This document shows positions 1-4,820 of a stretch of 5,817 nt of DNA, in pieces. The DNA comes from Clostridiales bacterium (GTDB lineage Bacteria > Bacillota > Clostridia > Lachnospirales > Lachnospiraceae). Every line of letters starts with the position of its first letter. The stretch's first letter is position 1. The notes beneath the pieces are model-generated. The model was given only the letters and a program-made list of their open reading frames with translations, was not told where the DNA came from and did not search any database. The stretch spans positions 1-5,817 of the forward strand of contig DXXQ01000066.1 of NCBI GenBank assembly GCA_019416265.1, in the 5' to 3' direction. The translations under genes and the position numbers were made by a program.

Positions 1-551
1 TCTTTGCCATAACCCAGAATATTTTCGCGGATGCGGCAGCAGGAGAAAGAACCTGGGAGAATTATTTCGGAGAAGTAAGAACTCCGGAAGTAAAAGGAGA
101 GCCGAAAATTGCGCCGGCGCAAAACGAGGAGCCGAAACAGCCGGAAGTTAAAACGGAAGAAAAACCGACACCTGAACCAGAACCAAAGCGAGAGGAACCG
201 GGGCAGAAAGAATCAGATCAGGAAGAGCAGGTTCCCGGACAAGATCATATCGAAAACCACCCGGAATATATGCCGGTACCTCAGACCGAAAAGGAACCGG
301 AAAAAGAGAGACAGCCAAAAGAAAGCAGTGCAGCAGAACCGGAAACAAATCATGCAGAAAGCCCGGAGAAAAAACGGATGACAAGAAAAGAGTATATGGA
401 TTCTTTAACATCCTACGGAGCAGCGGAGTACATGGCAAAGGCAATGCTTTCGCTGAGGAATAAAACATTCAACACATTACTCGAAACGGAATTCTGGGAA
501 AACTGGTTTGATAAAAAAGTAGACTGCAATGGAAGAATCTGGATCGATTAG
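1..551 (+). CDS. Phage protein with P/E/K-rich linker, C-terminal part (5' end outside window)
   Basis: The reading frame is open from the first complete codon at position 3 to the TAG at 549-551, giving 182 visible residues; the start lies before the window. The visible part begins with a short folded-looking stretch (FAITQNIFADAAAGERTWEN). About 100 residues of low-complexity Pro/Glu/Lys/Gln-rich sequence follow, probably a disordered linker. A compact C-terminal domain of about 55 residues comes last, with aromatic and acidic positions (YMDSLTSYGAAEYMAKAM, then FWENWFDKKVD). I recall similar C-terminal modules in uncharacterised clostridial phage proteins but know of no assigned function. 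An internal ATG at 270 is unlikely to be the true start, because coding character continues unbroken upstream. It is the first of a run of closely packed same-strand genes. Function unknown; the reading frame is well supported. Confidence 0.75.
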   Translation, partial: FAITQNIFADAAAGERTWENYFGEVRTPEVKGEPKIAPAQNEEPKQPEVKTEEKPTPEPEPKREEPGQKESDQEEQVPGQDHIENHPEYMPVPQTEKEPEKERQPKESSAAEPETNHAESPEKKRMTRKEYMDSLTSYGAAEYMAKAMLSLRNKTFNTLLETEFWENWFDKKVDCNGRIWID

Positions 552-590
552 TGTCCAAAGCGAACAAAAGGGTGCAACTGAATTCTCACC

Positions 591-626
591 CGCCTGCCCT
601 AAAGGATTATCCCGGAGGGGCAGGCG
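591..626 (+). other. Perfect 9-bp inverted repeat (hairpin) before a ribosome binding site
   Basis: CGCCTGCCC at 591-599 is the exact reverse complement of GGGCAGGCG at 618-626, with an 18-nt loop. The hairpin lies in the 91-bp gap between two genes and ends a few bases before the GAAAGG ribosome binding site of the next gene. No T-run follows, so it is not a standard intrinsic terminator. It could be a translational control hairpin, an RNA processing site, or a leftover of a mobile element. Confidence 0.5.
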
Positions 627-642
627 TAAAGAAAGGCAGATT

Positions 643-876
643 ATGAATAAAAGACAGAAAAAGAAACTTTTTAGAAAAAAGACAGGTACAAATCCTCCGA
701 ACTGGTTAAATTACAAAGCACCGGTTTTCCACAGTCTGACAGGATGGGCGTGGACGGGATTTGGCCGCTTTGTGGAGCAATGTGAAGAGGGGAAGAGAAT
801 TAGAAATTTAGAAACATTTAACAGATGTATGGCAAAAAGGAGAAAAAATGAACGAAGGAAGAAGAACCGCTGGTGA
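643..876 (+). CDS. Small, highly basic phage protein of unknown function
   Basis: The product is 77 aa and very rich in Lys and Arg, with basic clusters at both ends (MNKRQKKKLFRKK; then KRRKNERRKKNRW at the C-terminus). The middle is aromatic (WLNYKAPVFHSLTGWAWTGFGRF). The ATG at 643 is preceded by GAAAGG at a normal distance. The frame is also open back to an ATG at 529, but that start overlaps the previous gene, runs through the 591-626 hairpin and has no clear ribosome binding site. The charge suggests nucleic-acid binding, but no family motif is visible. The gene overlaps the next one by 29 bp, so the two are probably translated from one message. Confidence 0.6.
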   Translation: MNKRQKKKLFRKKTGTNPPNWLNYKAPVFHSLTGWAWTGFGRFVEQCEEGKRIRNLETFNRCMAKRRKNERRKKNRW

Positions 877-1096
877 ATGGAAATTTCGCAGAGAGGATTA
901 TAAAAAAATCAAACAGATGGACCGGCAGCAGATGGAACGATTCTGTAGGAGCCTTTATGAACAGGGGCAGGAGAGTGCAAAAGAAAAAGGCCTGACCATA
1001 GACGACATCCGAGAAACTGTAAAAAGCGTCAAGGGAATCGGAGAAAAACGGGCAAATGAAATCGTTGCTGCCCTGGAGGCGAAGATACATGAGTAA
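848..1096 (+). CDS. Small phage protein with helix-hairpin-helix motif
   Basis: The product is 82 aa. The N-terminal part (YKKIKQMDRQQMERFCRSLY, about residues 18-37) matches my recollection of a family of small clostridial phage proteins. Residues about 58-73 (VKSVKGIGEKRANEIV) form a classic helix-hairpin-helix, which normally contacts the DNA backbone without sequence specificity. The start is well defined: AAAGGAGAAAAA directly precedes the ATG. The 3' end overlaps the next gene by 8 bp (ATGAGTAA), typical of translational coupling. A role in phage DNA replication or recombination is plausible because HhH motifs occur in such proteins, but this is inference. No catalytic residues are visible. 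Confidence 0.75.
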   Translation: MNEGRRTAGEWKFRREDYKKIKQMDRQQMERFCRSLYEQGQESAKEKGLTIDDIRETVKSVKGIGEKRANEIVAALEAKIHE

Positions 1097-1460
1097 TTGC
1101 GAAGGGCTTCTGTTTCCAAAAATACAGACGAAGAAAAAGAGGATACGCCATCCGAAAAGCATTTTGCATAATAAAGAATCCCGAACATGTTTCCTCTGCG
1201 CGAAATTGCACGATGATTACAGTATTTATCCAATCCTGCACGAGCATCATATTTTCGAAGGGACTGGAAACAGGCAGAAATCGGAAGAATATGGCTTAAA
1301 GGTTTACCTTTGCCCAGGACATCACATGTACAGCGAGGAAGCGGTACATGGAAACAGTGATATAACAGAATATCTTCATAGACTCGGACAACAGGCGTTT
1401 GAGGATCAGCATGGCAGCAGGGAGGATTTTAGGAAGATATTCGGAAAGAGCTATATATAG
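1089..1460 (+). CDS. HNH-like / zinc-binding Cys-His phage protein
   Basis: The product is 123 aa from the ATG at 1089, which has GGAGG at 1075-1079 nine bases upstream and overlaps the previous stop. An earlier in-frame ATG at 1056 lies deep inside the preceding gene and is less likely. Visible metal-binding pattern: C34-x2-C37, then H51-x-H53-H54, then C75-x2-H78-H79. This Cys pair plus HxHH plus CxxHH arrangement is what a treble-clef HNH nuclease fold would show, with H53/H54 as candidate catalytic residues. Short related proteins are common in Firmicute phage replication/recombination modules and are often left hypothetical. I infer a nuclease or DNA-binding role. It sits directly after the HhH gene, consistent with a DNA-processing module. 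Confidence 0.7.
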   Translation: MSNCEGLLFPKIQTKKKRIRHPKSILHNKESRTCFLCAKLHDDYSIYPILHEHHIFEGTGNRQKSEEYGLKVYLCPGHHMYSEEAVHGNSDITEYLHRLGQQAFEDQHGSREDFRKIFGKSYI

Positions 1461-1468
1461 GTGAGAGA

Positions 1469-1711
1469 ATGAACTTGTATGAGCTTTACGATGGAGATAA
1501 ATTTCTAGGAGAATACACTGCCGGACAGATTGTGGAACTGACAGGATGTAATAAAAACTATGTTGCCAGTATGGCAAGTACTGGATCGAAAATAGCGAAA
1601 AGATATAGAGTTGTCAGAACGGGAGATCGCGCCCTTTGCAAGAAAGACTTACCATTATTGATTGACTTTGAATTAATGGCAAATAAAATCTTACGTTTGT
1701 GTGGGAGATGA
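1469..1711 (+). CDS. Small helix-turn-helix-like phage protein
   Basis: The product is 80 aa. Residues about 17-50 (starting TAGQIVELTGCNKNYVASMA, then a short GSKIAKRYRVV wing-like strand) fit a compact helix-turn-helix, as in small phage regulators that bind DNA. The start at 1469 has AGGTGAGAG just upstream, eight bases after the previous stop. The stop at 1709-1711 lies six bases before the next gene's chosen ATG, so it belongs to the same operon. Target and partners cannot be told from the sequence. Confidence 0.65.
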   Translation: MNLYELYDGDKFLGEYTAGQIVELTGCNKNYVASMASTGSKIAKRYRVVRTGDRALCKKDLPLLIDFELMANKILRLCGR

Positions 1712-1716
1712 TAGAC

Positions 1717-2037
1717 ATGGAAGAAAAGAAAGCGGAACTGGAAGAAAAAATCCGTATCCTCGCAGGGCACTATTCTAAGAAGAATCAATGGCTGAAAACT
1801 TGGGAGGAAATAGAAGAACTCATGGATGAGCTGCGGGCAGCAGGAAATCCGTTTGGATATGAGGATATGGTATACCTGACTGAAAATACCTGGTCAGAGA
1901 TTGCAGATGTGATTATCATGTGCGCCCAACTGGCTATGCAGCACGGAAAAGAAGCTGTGGTCCGGCAGCAGATGGAGTATAAAGTAAATCGACAGTTGGA
2001 AAGGATCAAGGTGGGACAAGAAGAAATGAAAGGGTGA
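1717..2037 (+). CDS. MazG-like nucleotide pyrophosphohydrolase
   Basis: The product is 106 aa and probably all-alpha. It carries the two acidic motifs expected of the MazG/all-alpha NTP pyrophosphatase superfamily: EEIEEL with E30/E31 and E33/E34, and EIADV with E61 and D64, which together would hold Mg2+ for hydrolysis of an NTP or dNTP to the monophosphate and pyrophosphate. The spacing and length are typical of single-domain phage members. Substrate is not predictable. Three in-frame starts exist (GTG 1699, ATG 1708, ATG 1717). I chose 1717 because GGGAG at 1703-1707 is nine bases upstream; the others overlap that site or the previous gene. The gene ends six bases before the next start. 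Together with Dgt downstream it gives this phage two dNTP-affecting enzymes, though they lie in different transcription units. Confidence 0.7.
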   Translation: MEEKKAELEEKIRILAGHYSKKNQWLKTWEEIEELMDELRAAGNPFGYEDMVYLTENTWSEIADVIIMCAQLAMQHGKEAVVRQQMEYKVNRQLERIKVGQEEMKG

Positions 2038-2042
2038 TTCCG

Positions 2043-2465
2043 ATGGACAAACGAATTCTATATGACTACATAGATGCCTGTGAATTAATAAAGGAGACAG
2101 AGGCAGAAATTAAAAGGCTCCAGAAAAAGAAAAAGACGATTGTCCAGACAAATGTATCTGGAAGCAATCCGAATTTTCCGTACAATCCACAGCATTTTAA
2201 AATTCAGGGAACCACATTTACATACAGGGAAGATGGTCAGTTGAGGATGGAAGAAAAGATCCTGGAAGAACGCAAGAAAAATGCAGAGAACTTAAAACTG
2301 GAAGTGGAAGAATGGATGAACACAATCCCGAACCGAATGCAAAGGATTATTAGATACAAGATCTTTGAGGGGATGACTTGGCAGCGGGTAGCACAAAAGA
2401 TGGGCAGAAAAGCTTCTGAGAATGGTATAAAAAAGGAATTTGAGCGTTTTATGAAAGAAAAATAA
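2043..2465 (+). CDS. Sigma-region-4-like late-gene regulator (phage)
   Basis: The product is 140 aa. It has an N-terminal coiled-coil-prone helix with a Lys run (about 14-33), a middle loop (SGSNPNFPYNPQ, 39-50), a second charged helix (about 68-92), and a C-terminal region resembling sigma factor region 4: NRMQRIIRYKIFEGMTWQRV at 97-116, then AQKMGRKASENGIKKEFERF. Proteins of this pattern are usual in clostridial phages at the end of the early operon, just before the terminase genes, and are thought to control late transcription (compare ArpU/RinA-type regulators). ATG 2043 has AAAGGG at 2029-2034 eight bases upstream; an in-frame GTG at 2034 overlaps that site and is less likely. Four bases after the stop are three tandem repeats next to a -10 element, the likely target. 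Confidence 0.75.
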   Translation: MDKRILYDYIDACELIKETEAEIKRLQKKKKTIVQTNVSGSNPNFPYNPQHFKIQGTTFTYREDGQLRMEEKILEERKKNAENLKLEVEEWMNTIPNRMQRIIRYKIFEGMTWQRVAQKMGRKASENGIKKEFERFMKEK

Positions 2466-2468
2466 AAA

Positions 2469-2495
2469 ATGTCACGAATGTCACACATGTCACGA
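2469..2495 (+). promoter_or_regulatory. Three tandem 9-bp repeats, probable activator-binding site
   Basis: ATGTCACGA (2469-2477), ATGTCACAC (2478-2486) and ATGTCACGA (2487-2495) follow one another without gaps. They occupy the region where a -35 element should be for the -10 at 2506-2511. They lie immediately after the sigma-like regulator gene, which suggests binding by that protein or by RNA polymerase carrying it. The repeats are seen directly; the binding role is inferred. Confidence 0.7.
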
Positions 2496-2502
2496 TTCAA
2501 TT

Positions 2503-2511
2503 TGTTATAGT
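2503..2511 (+). promoter_or_regulatory. Probable late promoter, extended -10
   Basis: TGTTATAGT contains an extended -10 (TG, one base, TATAGT at 2506-2511). No TTGACA-like -35 is present at 16-18 bp; the spot is covered by the ATGTCAC repeats ten bases upstream. A start of transcription is expected near 2518. This combination suggests a positively controlled promoter for late genes. Confidence 0.65.
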
Positions 2512-2517
2512 GTAAAC

Positions 2518-2707
2518 TGTAGTTAATGGATGAATCATATTACATAATTTTCTCCCCAACACACAGCGGTCAGGCGTCACAGCTTGGCTGCTGTATTGGG
2601 CTCAGACGGTAGCGCCTGTATGGTGTCTGAAAAGGCGAATACCACAAAAGACCGTCAACTTCCAATACTTTATCTAAAAAATGCCCTACTTCGGTGGGGT
2701 ATTTTTT
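2518..2707 (+). ncRNA. Predicted structured leader RNA between late promoter and terminator
   Basis: The stretch has no convincing gene and contains several matching arms. GTATTGG 2593-2599 pairs perfectly with CCAATAC 2662-2668. Inside it, after a symmetrical 4x4 internal loop, GACGGT 2605-2610 pairs with ACCGTC 2651-2656. TGGTGT 2621-2626 pairs with ATACCA 2639-2644 (one G-U). Upstream, CAGC 2580-2583 pairs with GCTG 2587-2590. CAGGCG 2571-2576 is complementary to CGCCTG 2613-2618 in the apical part, which would make a pseudoknot. The RNA would start just after the extended -10 and stop at the terminator at 2676-2707, about 190 nt. I do not recognise a known RNA family. It might act as an antitermination signal, a regulated leader or a trans-acting phage RNA; alternatively it may be DNA structure such as a packaging site. 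Confidence 0.5.
2676..2707 (+). terminator. Intrinsic terminator with TTCG loop
   Basis: An A-run at 2676-2681 and TGCCCTAC lead into a TTCG loop (2690-2693), then GTGGGGTA and TTTTTT. The stem is about 14 bp including two G-U pairs and is closed by C-G over the very stable UUCG tetraloop. The A-run and T-run are symmetrical, so it may work in both directions. It ends any transcript from the promoter at 2503-2511 and separates it from the cargo cassette. Confidence 0.85.
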
Positions 2708-2717
2708 GTGCAGATGT

Positions 2718-2749
2718 TTGTTGAAATGTGTGGGATATTGGTATAAAAT
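2718..2749 (+). promoter_or_regulatory. Probable constitutive promoter of the dgt cassette
   Basis: TTGAAA at 2721-2726 is 17 bp from TAAAAT at 2744-2749. Read another way, TTGTTG at 2718-2723 is 18 bp from TATAAA at 2742-2747, with a TG one base before it (extended -10). Both readings give a sigma-A-type promoter starting near 2756, about 26 bases before the dgt start codon. It lies just after a terminator, so the cassette should be expressed independently of the phage late program, as expected for a lysogenic-conversion gene. Confidence 0.6.
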
Positions 2750-2781
2750 GAAAGAAGACAAAAGTATTGGAGGAACGTAGA

Positions 2782-4080
2782 ATGTCAGATATGAAACCTC
2801 TTTTTGAACTATCAGAAGAGATAGAAAGAAAGTATAGGAGTAAATTAAACTCCGATTTTATGGATGAAAGATTTTACGATGAAAAGAATAGAGAACGAAG
2901 AGATGGTCAGTTCCAGAGAGATTATTCACGTATTATGTATGCGTCTTCTTTTCGAAGGCTACAGGGAAAGATGCAATTACTAGGAATTAGACCAGATCAA
3001 TTTTTCCGAAATAGGCTCACACATAGTTTGGAAGTGGCGCAGATTGCTAGGTCAATTGCTTGTATTTCAAGATATACAATGTCAGAAACATACGTGGTAG
3101 AAGCTGGATCGTTGGCACATGATATAGGGAATCCACCATTTGGGCATTCTGGAGAGAGAACATTAAATAAAATTTTTGAAAATATTGGTGGCTTTGAGGG
3201 TAATGCTCAAACGTTGAGAATCTTAACTTCTCTTGAGCGTAAAAGAGCAGATTTTCCGGGACTGAATTTAACATATAGAACTTTATTAAGTGTTGTAAAA
3301 TACTTTAATAAACGTAAAGATGAAAATGGGATAGAACATGAAAAATTTTTATATGATGATGATTACGATTTTTTGAAAAAATTCGTCGATAAACACGAAC
3401 TAAAAGTACGTACATACGATGTTCAAATTGTTGATTTGGCAGATGAGATTGCTTATGCTGCTCATGATTTGGAAGATGGATTACGACAAAAATGTTTTAC
3501 TATAGATGAAATTTTACATGAGTACTTTTCGGAATATGGAGACACTGATTCGTTTAAAGAATTGAAAAGAATTGTGGAACAAAGCCAGAAAGACAGTGGA
3601 TATGGAAAAAGAGGGCTTGATTCATCAGAGTATTCAAAACTTTTTAGACAAGAACTATCTTCTGGCATAATTAACGTTCTTATAAATGACTTAGGGATAT
3701 GTGAAATTACTGATGAATACAAAAATAAAACAGGTACTGCTAATGAGAAAGAAATAGATTTTATGCGTTATAAAGAAATGGCAGATGGATTGAAAAAGAT
3801 AACATTTCGTTGCATAAATCATAACGATGCAGTTTATACGTACGAAAGAAAAGGTGATAAAATCATTAAAGAGTTAGTGGATATATATACAAAGGATCAA
3901 AAACTTTTACCACCAGAATATAGAGCTGGAAATATTATTGAACAGTATAAATATAACAAAGATATAGAACAGTTACAAACTAGATTAATTTGCGACTATG
4001 TGTCAGGTATGATGGATTCATACGCTATAAACAGATATGAAGAACTGACAGGAATACCGTTCGACAAAATAGTAATATAG
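2782..4080 (+). CDS. dgt: Deoxyguanosinetriphosphate triphosphohydrolase (dGTPase, HD superfamily)
   Basis: The 432-aa cytosolic enzyme is predicted to cleave dGTP to deoxyguanosine and triphosphate. Family signatures are intact: YASSFRRLQGKMQLLG (53-68), RLTHSLEVAQIAR with H81, AHDIGNPPFGHSGE with H113-D114, H122 and E125, EGNAQTLRILTSLE (139-152), DLADEIAYAAHDLEDGLR (218-235) giving the distal metal Asp (D221 most likely), LLPPEYR (375-381), and the C-terminal RLICDYVSGMMDSYAINRYE. H81, H113, D114 and the distal Asp form the HD metal site. Length is normal and there is no frameshift. ATG 2782 has GGAGG at 2769-2773 eight bases upstream; the in-frame TTG at 2767 overlaps that site and was rejected. 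It has its own promoter and is followed 11 bases later by an unknown gene. It is clearly more AT-rich than the phage genes around it, and 16 of its 35 Ile codons are ATA, so it was probably acquired separately. Bacterial dGTPases are reported to block phage replication by depleting dGTP; defence or superinfection exclusion is inferred here. Confidence 0.92.
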   Translation: MSDMKPLFELSEEIERKYRSKLNSDFMDERFYDEKNRERRDGQFQRDYSRIMYASSFRRLQGKMQLLGIRPDQFFRNRLTHSLEVAQIARSIACISRYTMSETYVVEAGSLAHDIGNPPFGHSGERTLNKIFENIGGFEGNAQTLRILTSLERKRADFPGLNLTYRTLLSVVKYFNKRKDENGIEHEKFLYDDDYDFLKKFVDKHELKVRTYDVQIVDLADEIAYAAHDLEDGLRQKCFTIDEILHEYFSEYGDTDSFKELKRIVEQSQKDSGYGKRGLDSSEYSKLFRQELSSGIINVLINDLGICEITDEYKNKTGTANEKEIDFMRYKEMADGLKKITFRCINHNDAVYTYERKGDKIIKELVDIYTKDQKLLPPEYRAGNIIEQYKYNKDIEQLQTRLICDYVSGMMDSYAINRYEELTGIPFDKIVI

Positions 4081-4091
4081 GATGAGATATA

Positions 4092-4679
4092 ATGAATAAA
4101 TTAATGGGATTTTTAGAATTACAGAATATGAATTTACCGTCTGTTCCATGGAAAGAATATAAAGGTGATGAAGAATTACAAGAAGATTTGTTATGGACTA
4201 TTAGAAGTGCAGTGTTTCGTGGAAATGACTTAAACCTTCCAAGATTAGTAGGAGCTGATGCTATAGAGGCAAAGAAATTTGCGGATGAACTTTTACAGCA
4301 AATCAAAGATAAAGGAATAGTTCTTTTTTATCCATATTTTGTTGCTAATAAGAGTGGAACACTGGAAGTTAGAAGAGATAGAGTCATCATCGAAGCAGTA
4401 AAAGATGATTTGTGGAATATGGTAACGTATTCAGATAGAAATGTAACCATACAGTATCAAAATGAAAAAGAAGATATAAATGGGGATGAAACATTTCTAA
4501 GCGAGGAAGAGAAACATAAAATTTTAAATGCTGTTAAAGAAATAAAAAGAACATTTCGTGATGATTTAATAGAAGATAAAAGCGTTTTGCTGGAGTGGAG
4601 TTTTGCTCAAAATTGCAATAAGAGCAAAGAACCAACAGGAGAAGAATATATAGTATTTTATGAAGCGAGAACAGTATAA
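4092..4679 (+). CDS. Unrecognised 195-aa protein paired with dGTPase
   Basis: This gene starts 11 bases after the dgt stop, with GGATGAG partly overlapping that stop as ribosome binding site, so it is almost certainly co-transcribed and possibly coupled. No signal peptide or membrane segment is visible; it should be cytosolic. An N-terminal half (about 1-115) looks like a mixed alpha/beta domain: PWKEYKGDEELQEDLLWTIR, GIVLFYPYFVANKSGTLEVR, RVIIEAVKDDLWNMVTYSDR. A charged C-terminal half follows (EEEKHKILNAVKEIKRTFRD, then LLEWSFAQNC and EEYIVFYEART). I do not recognise the family. Its AT-rich composition and ATA use (7 of 12 Ile codons) match dgt, so the two genes probably arrived together. 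It could regulate, activate or restrain Dgt, or sense infection, but nothing in the sequence proves this. The gene ends seven bases before a terminator stem. Confidence 0.75.
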   Translation: MNKLMGFLELQNMNLPSVPWKEYKGDEELQEDLLWTIRSAVFRGNDLNLPRLVGADAIEAKKFADELLQQIKDKGIVLFYPYFVANKSGTLEVRRDRVIIEAVKDDLWNMVTYSDRNVTIQYQNEKEDINGDETFLSEEEKHKILNAVKEIKRTFRDDLIEDKSVLLEWSFAQNCNKSKEPTGEEYIVFYEARTV

Positions 4680-4686
4680 AGAAATG

Positions 4687-4707
4687 GCACCCTTCGGGGT
4701 GCTTTTT
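4687..4707 (+). terminator. Intrinsic terminator of the dgt cassette
   Basis: GCACCC (4687-4692), TTCG loop, GGGTGC (4697-4702), then TTTTT. The 6-bp stem is perfect, GC-rich and closed by C-G over a UUCG tetraloop. It lies seven bases after the stop of the 195-aa protein and closes the two-gene unit. Confidence 0.92.
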
Positions 4708-4711
4708 CTAT

Positions 4712-4785
4712 GGACCTTTAGCTCAGCTGGTCAGAGCACCCGGCTCATAACCGGTCGGTCCTGGGTTCAAGTCCCAGAGGATCCA
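4712..4785 (+). tRNA. tRNA with CAU anticodon, probably tRNA-Ile2 (possibly Met), two stem mismatches
   Basis: The cloverleaf is complete. Acceptor GGACCTT 4712-4718 faces AGGATCC 4778-4784. The D stem is GCTC/GAGC (4721-4724, 4734-4737). The anticodon arm CCCGG/CCGGT (4739-4743, 4751-4755) carries loop CTCATAA with anticodon CAT at 4746-4748. The T stem CTGGG/CCCAG surrounds TTCAAGT. The discriminator is A at 4785 and CCA is not encoded. A CAU anticodon means Met, or Ile2 after lysidine modification of C34. GGACCTTTAGC and the loop with A37 A38 resemble Firmicute tRNA-Ile2, as does C5-G68. However, position 4-69 is C with A instead of C-G, and 27-43 is C with T. It may be functional but weakened, or decaying. 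It lies between two terminators with no promoter of its own visible, so it would be made by read-through or processing. Confidence 0.85.
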
Positions 4786-4789
4786 GTTC

Positions 4790-4820
4790 AGAGGCAGCAG
4801 TTGCTGTCTCTTTTCTTTTT
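4790..4820 (+). terminator. Intrinsic terminator between tRNA and terS
   Basis: AGAGGCAGC (4790-4798), loop AGTT, GCTGTCTCT (4803-4811), followed by TTTCTTTTT. The stem is 9 bp with one G-U pair. It starts five bases after the tRNA, so it may also define the tRNA 3' end. It stands 33 bases before the terS start codon, so terS transcription must pass it, since no promoter motif is visible at 4821-4853. Confidence 0.75.

Noticed and set aside
109..381. Plus-strand Arg/Lys/Asn-rich frame
   Set aside because: It is a frame-shifted reading of the same low-complexity linker, inside a longer frame that is open from the window edge with a plausible folded C-terminus.
148..468. Minus-strand open frame opposite the first gene
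   Set aside because: It mirrors the Pro/Glu/Lys-rich linker of the plus-strand gene; low-complexity coding sequence commonly creates such frames.
529..642. N-terminal extension of the basic protein from ATG 529
   Set aside because: It overlaps the previous gene, includes the 591-626 hairpin and lacks a ribosome binding site, whereas ATG 643 has one at normal spacing.
2469..2495. CRISPR-like repeat array
   Set aside because: The units are only 9 bp, gapless and placed at a promoter, with no spacers and no cas genes.
2526..2612. 28-codon leader open frame starting ATGGATGAATCA
   Set aside because: No ribosome binding site precedes it, and its codons follow RNA pairing arms rather than a protein pattern. 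A leader peptide cannot be excluded but is not supported.
2518..2670. Known ribozyme or riboswitch (hammerhead, twister, pistol, HDV-like, purine/2'-dG, c-di-GMP)
   Set aside because: By eye, the conserved core sequences of these classes are missing; the CTGAAAAGGCGAA stretch does not match the hammerhead core. An Infernal search against Rfam would settle this.
2620..2724. 34-codon open frame starting ATGGTGTCTGAA
   Set aside because: It runs through the intrinsic terminator, so its full message would rarely exist; no ribosome binding site.
4712..4785. tRNA as prophage attachment site
   Set aside because: It is internal to the phage, directly before terS, with no integrase and no second copy of its 3' end in the window.
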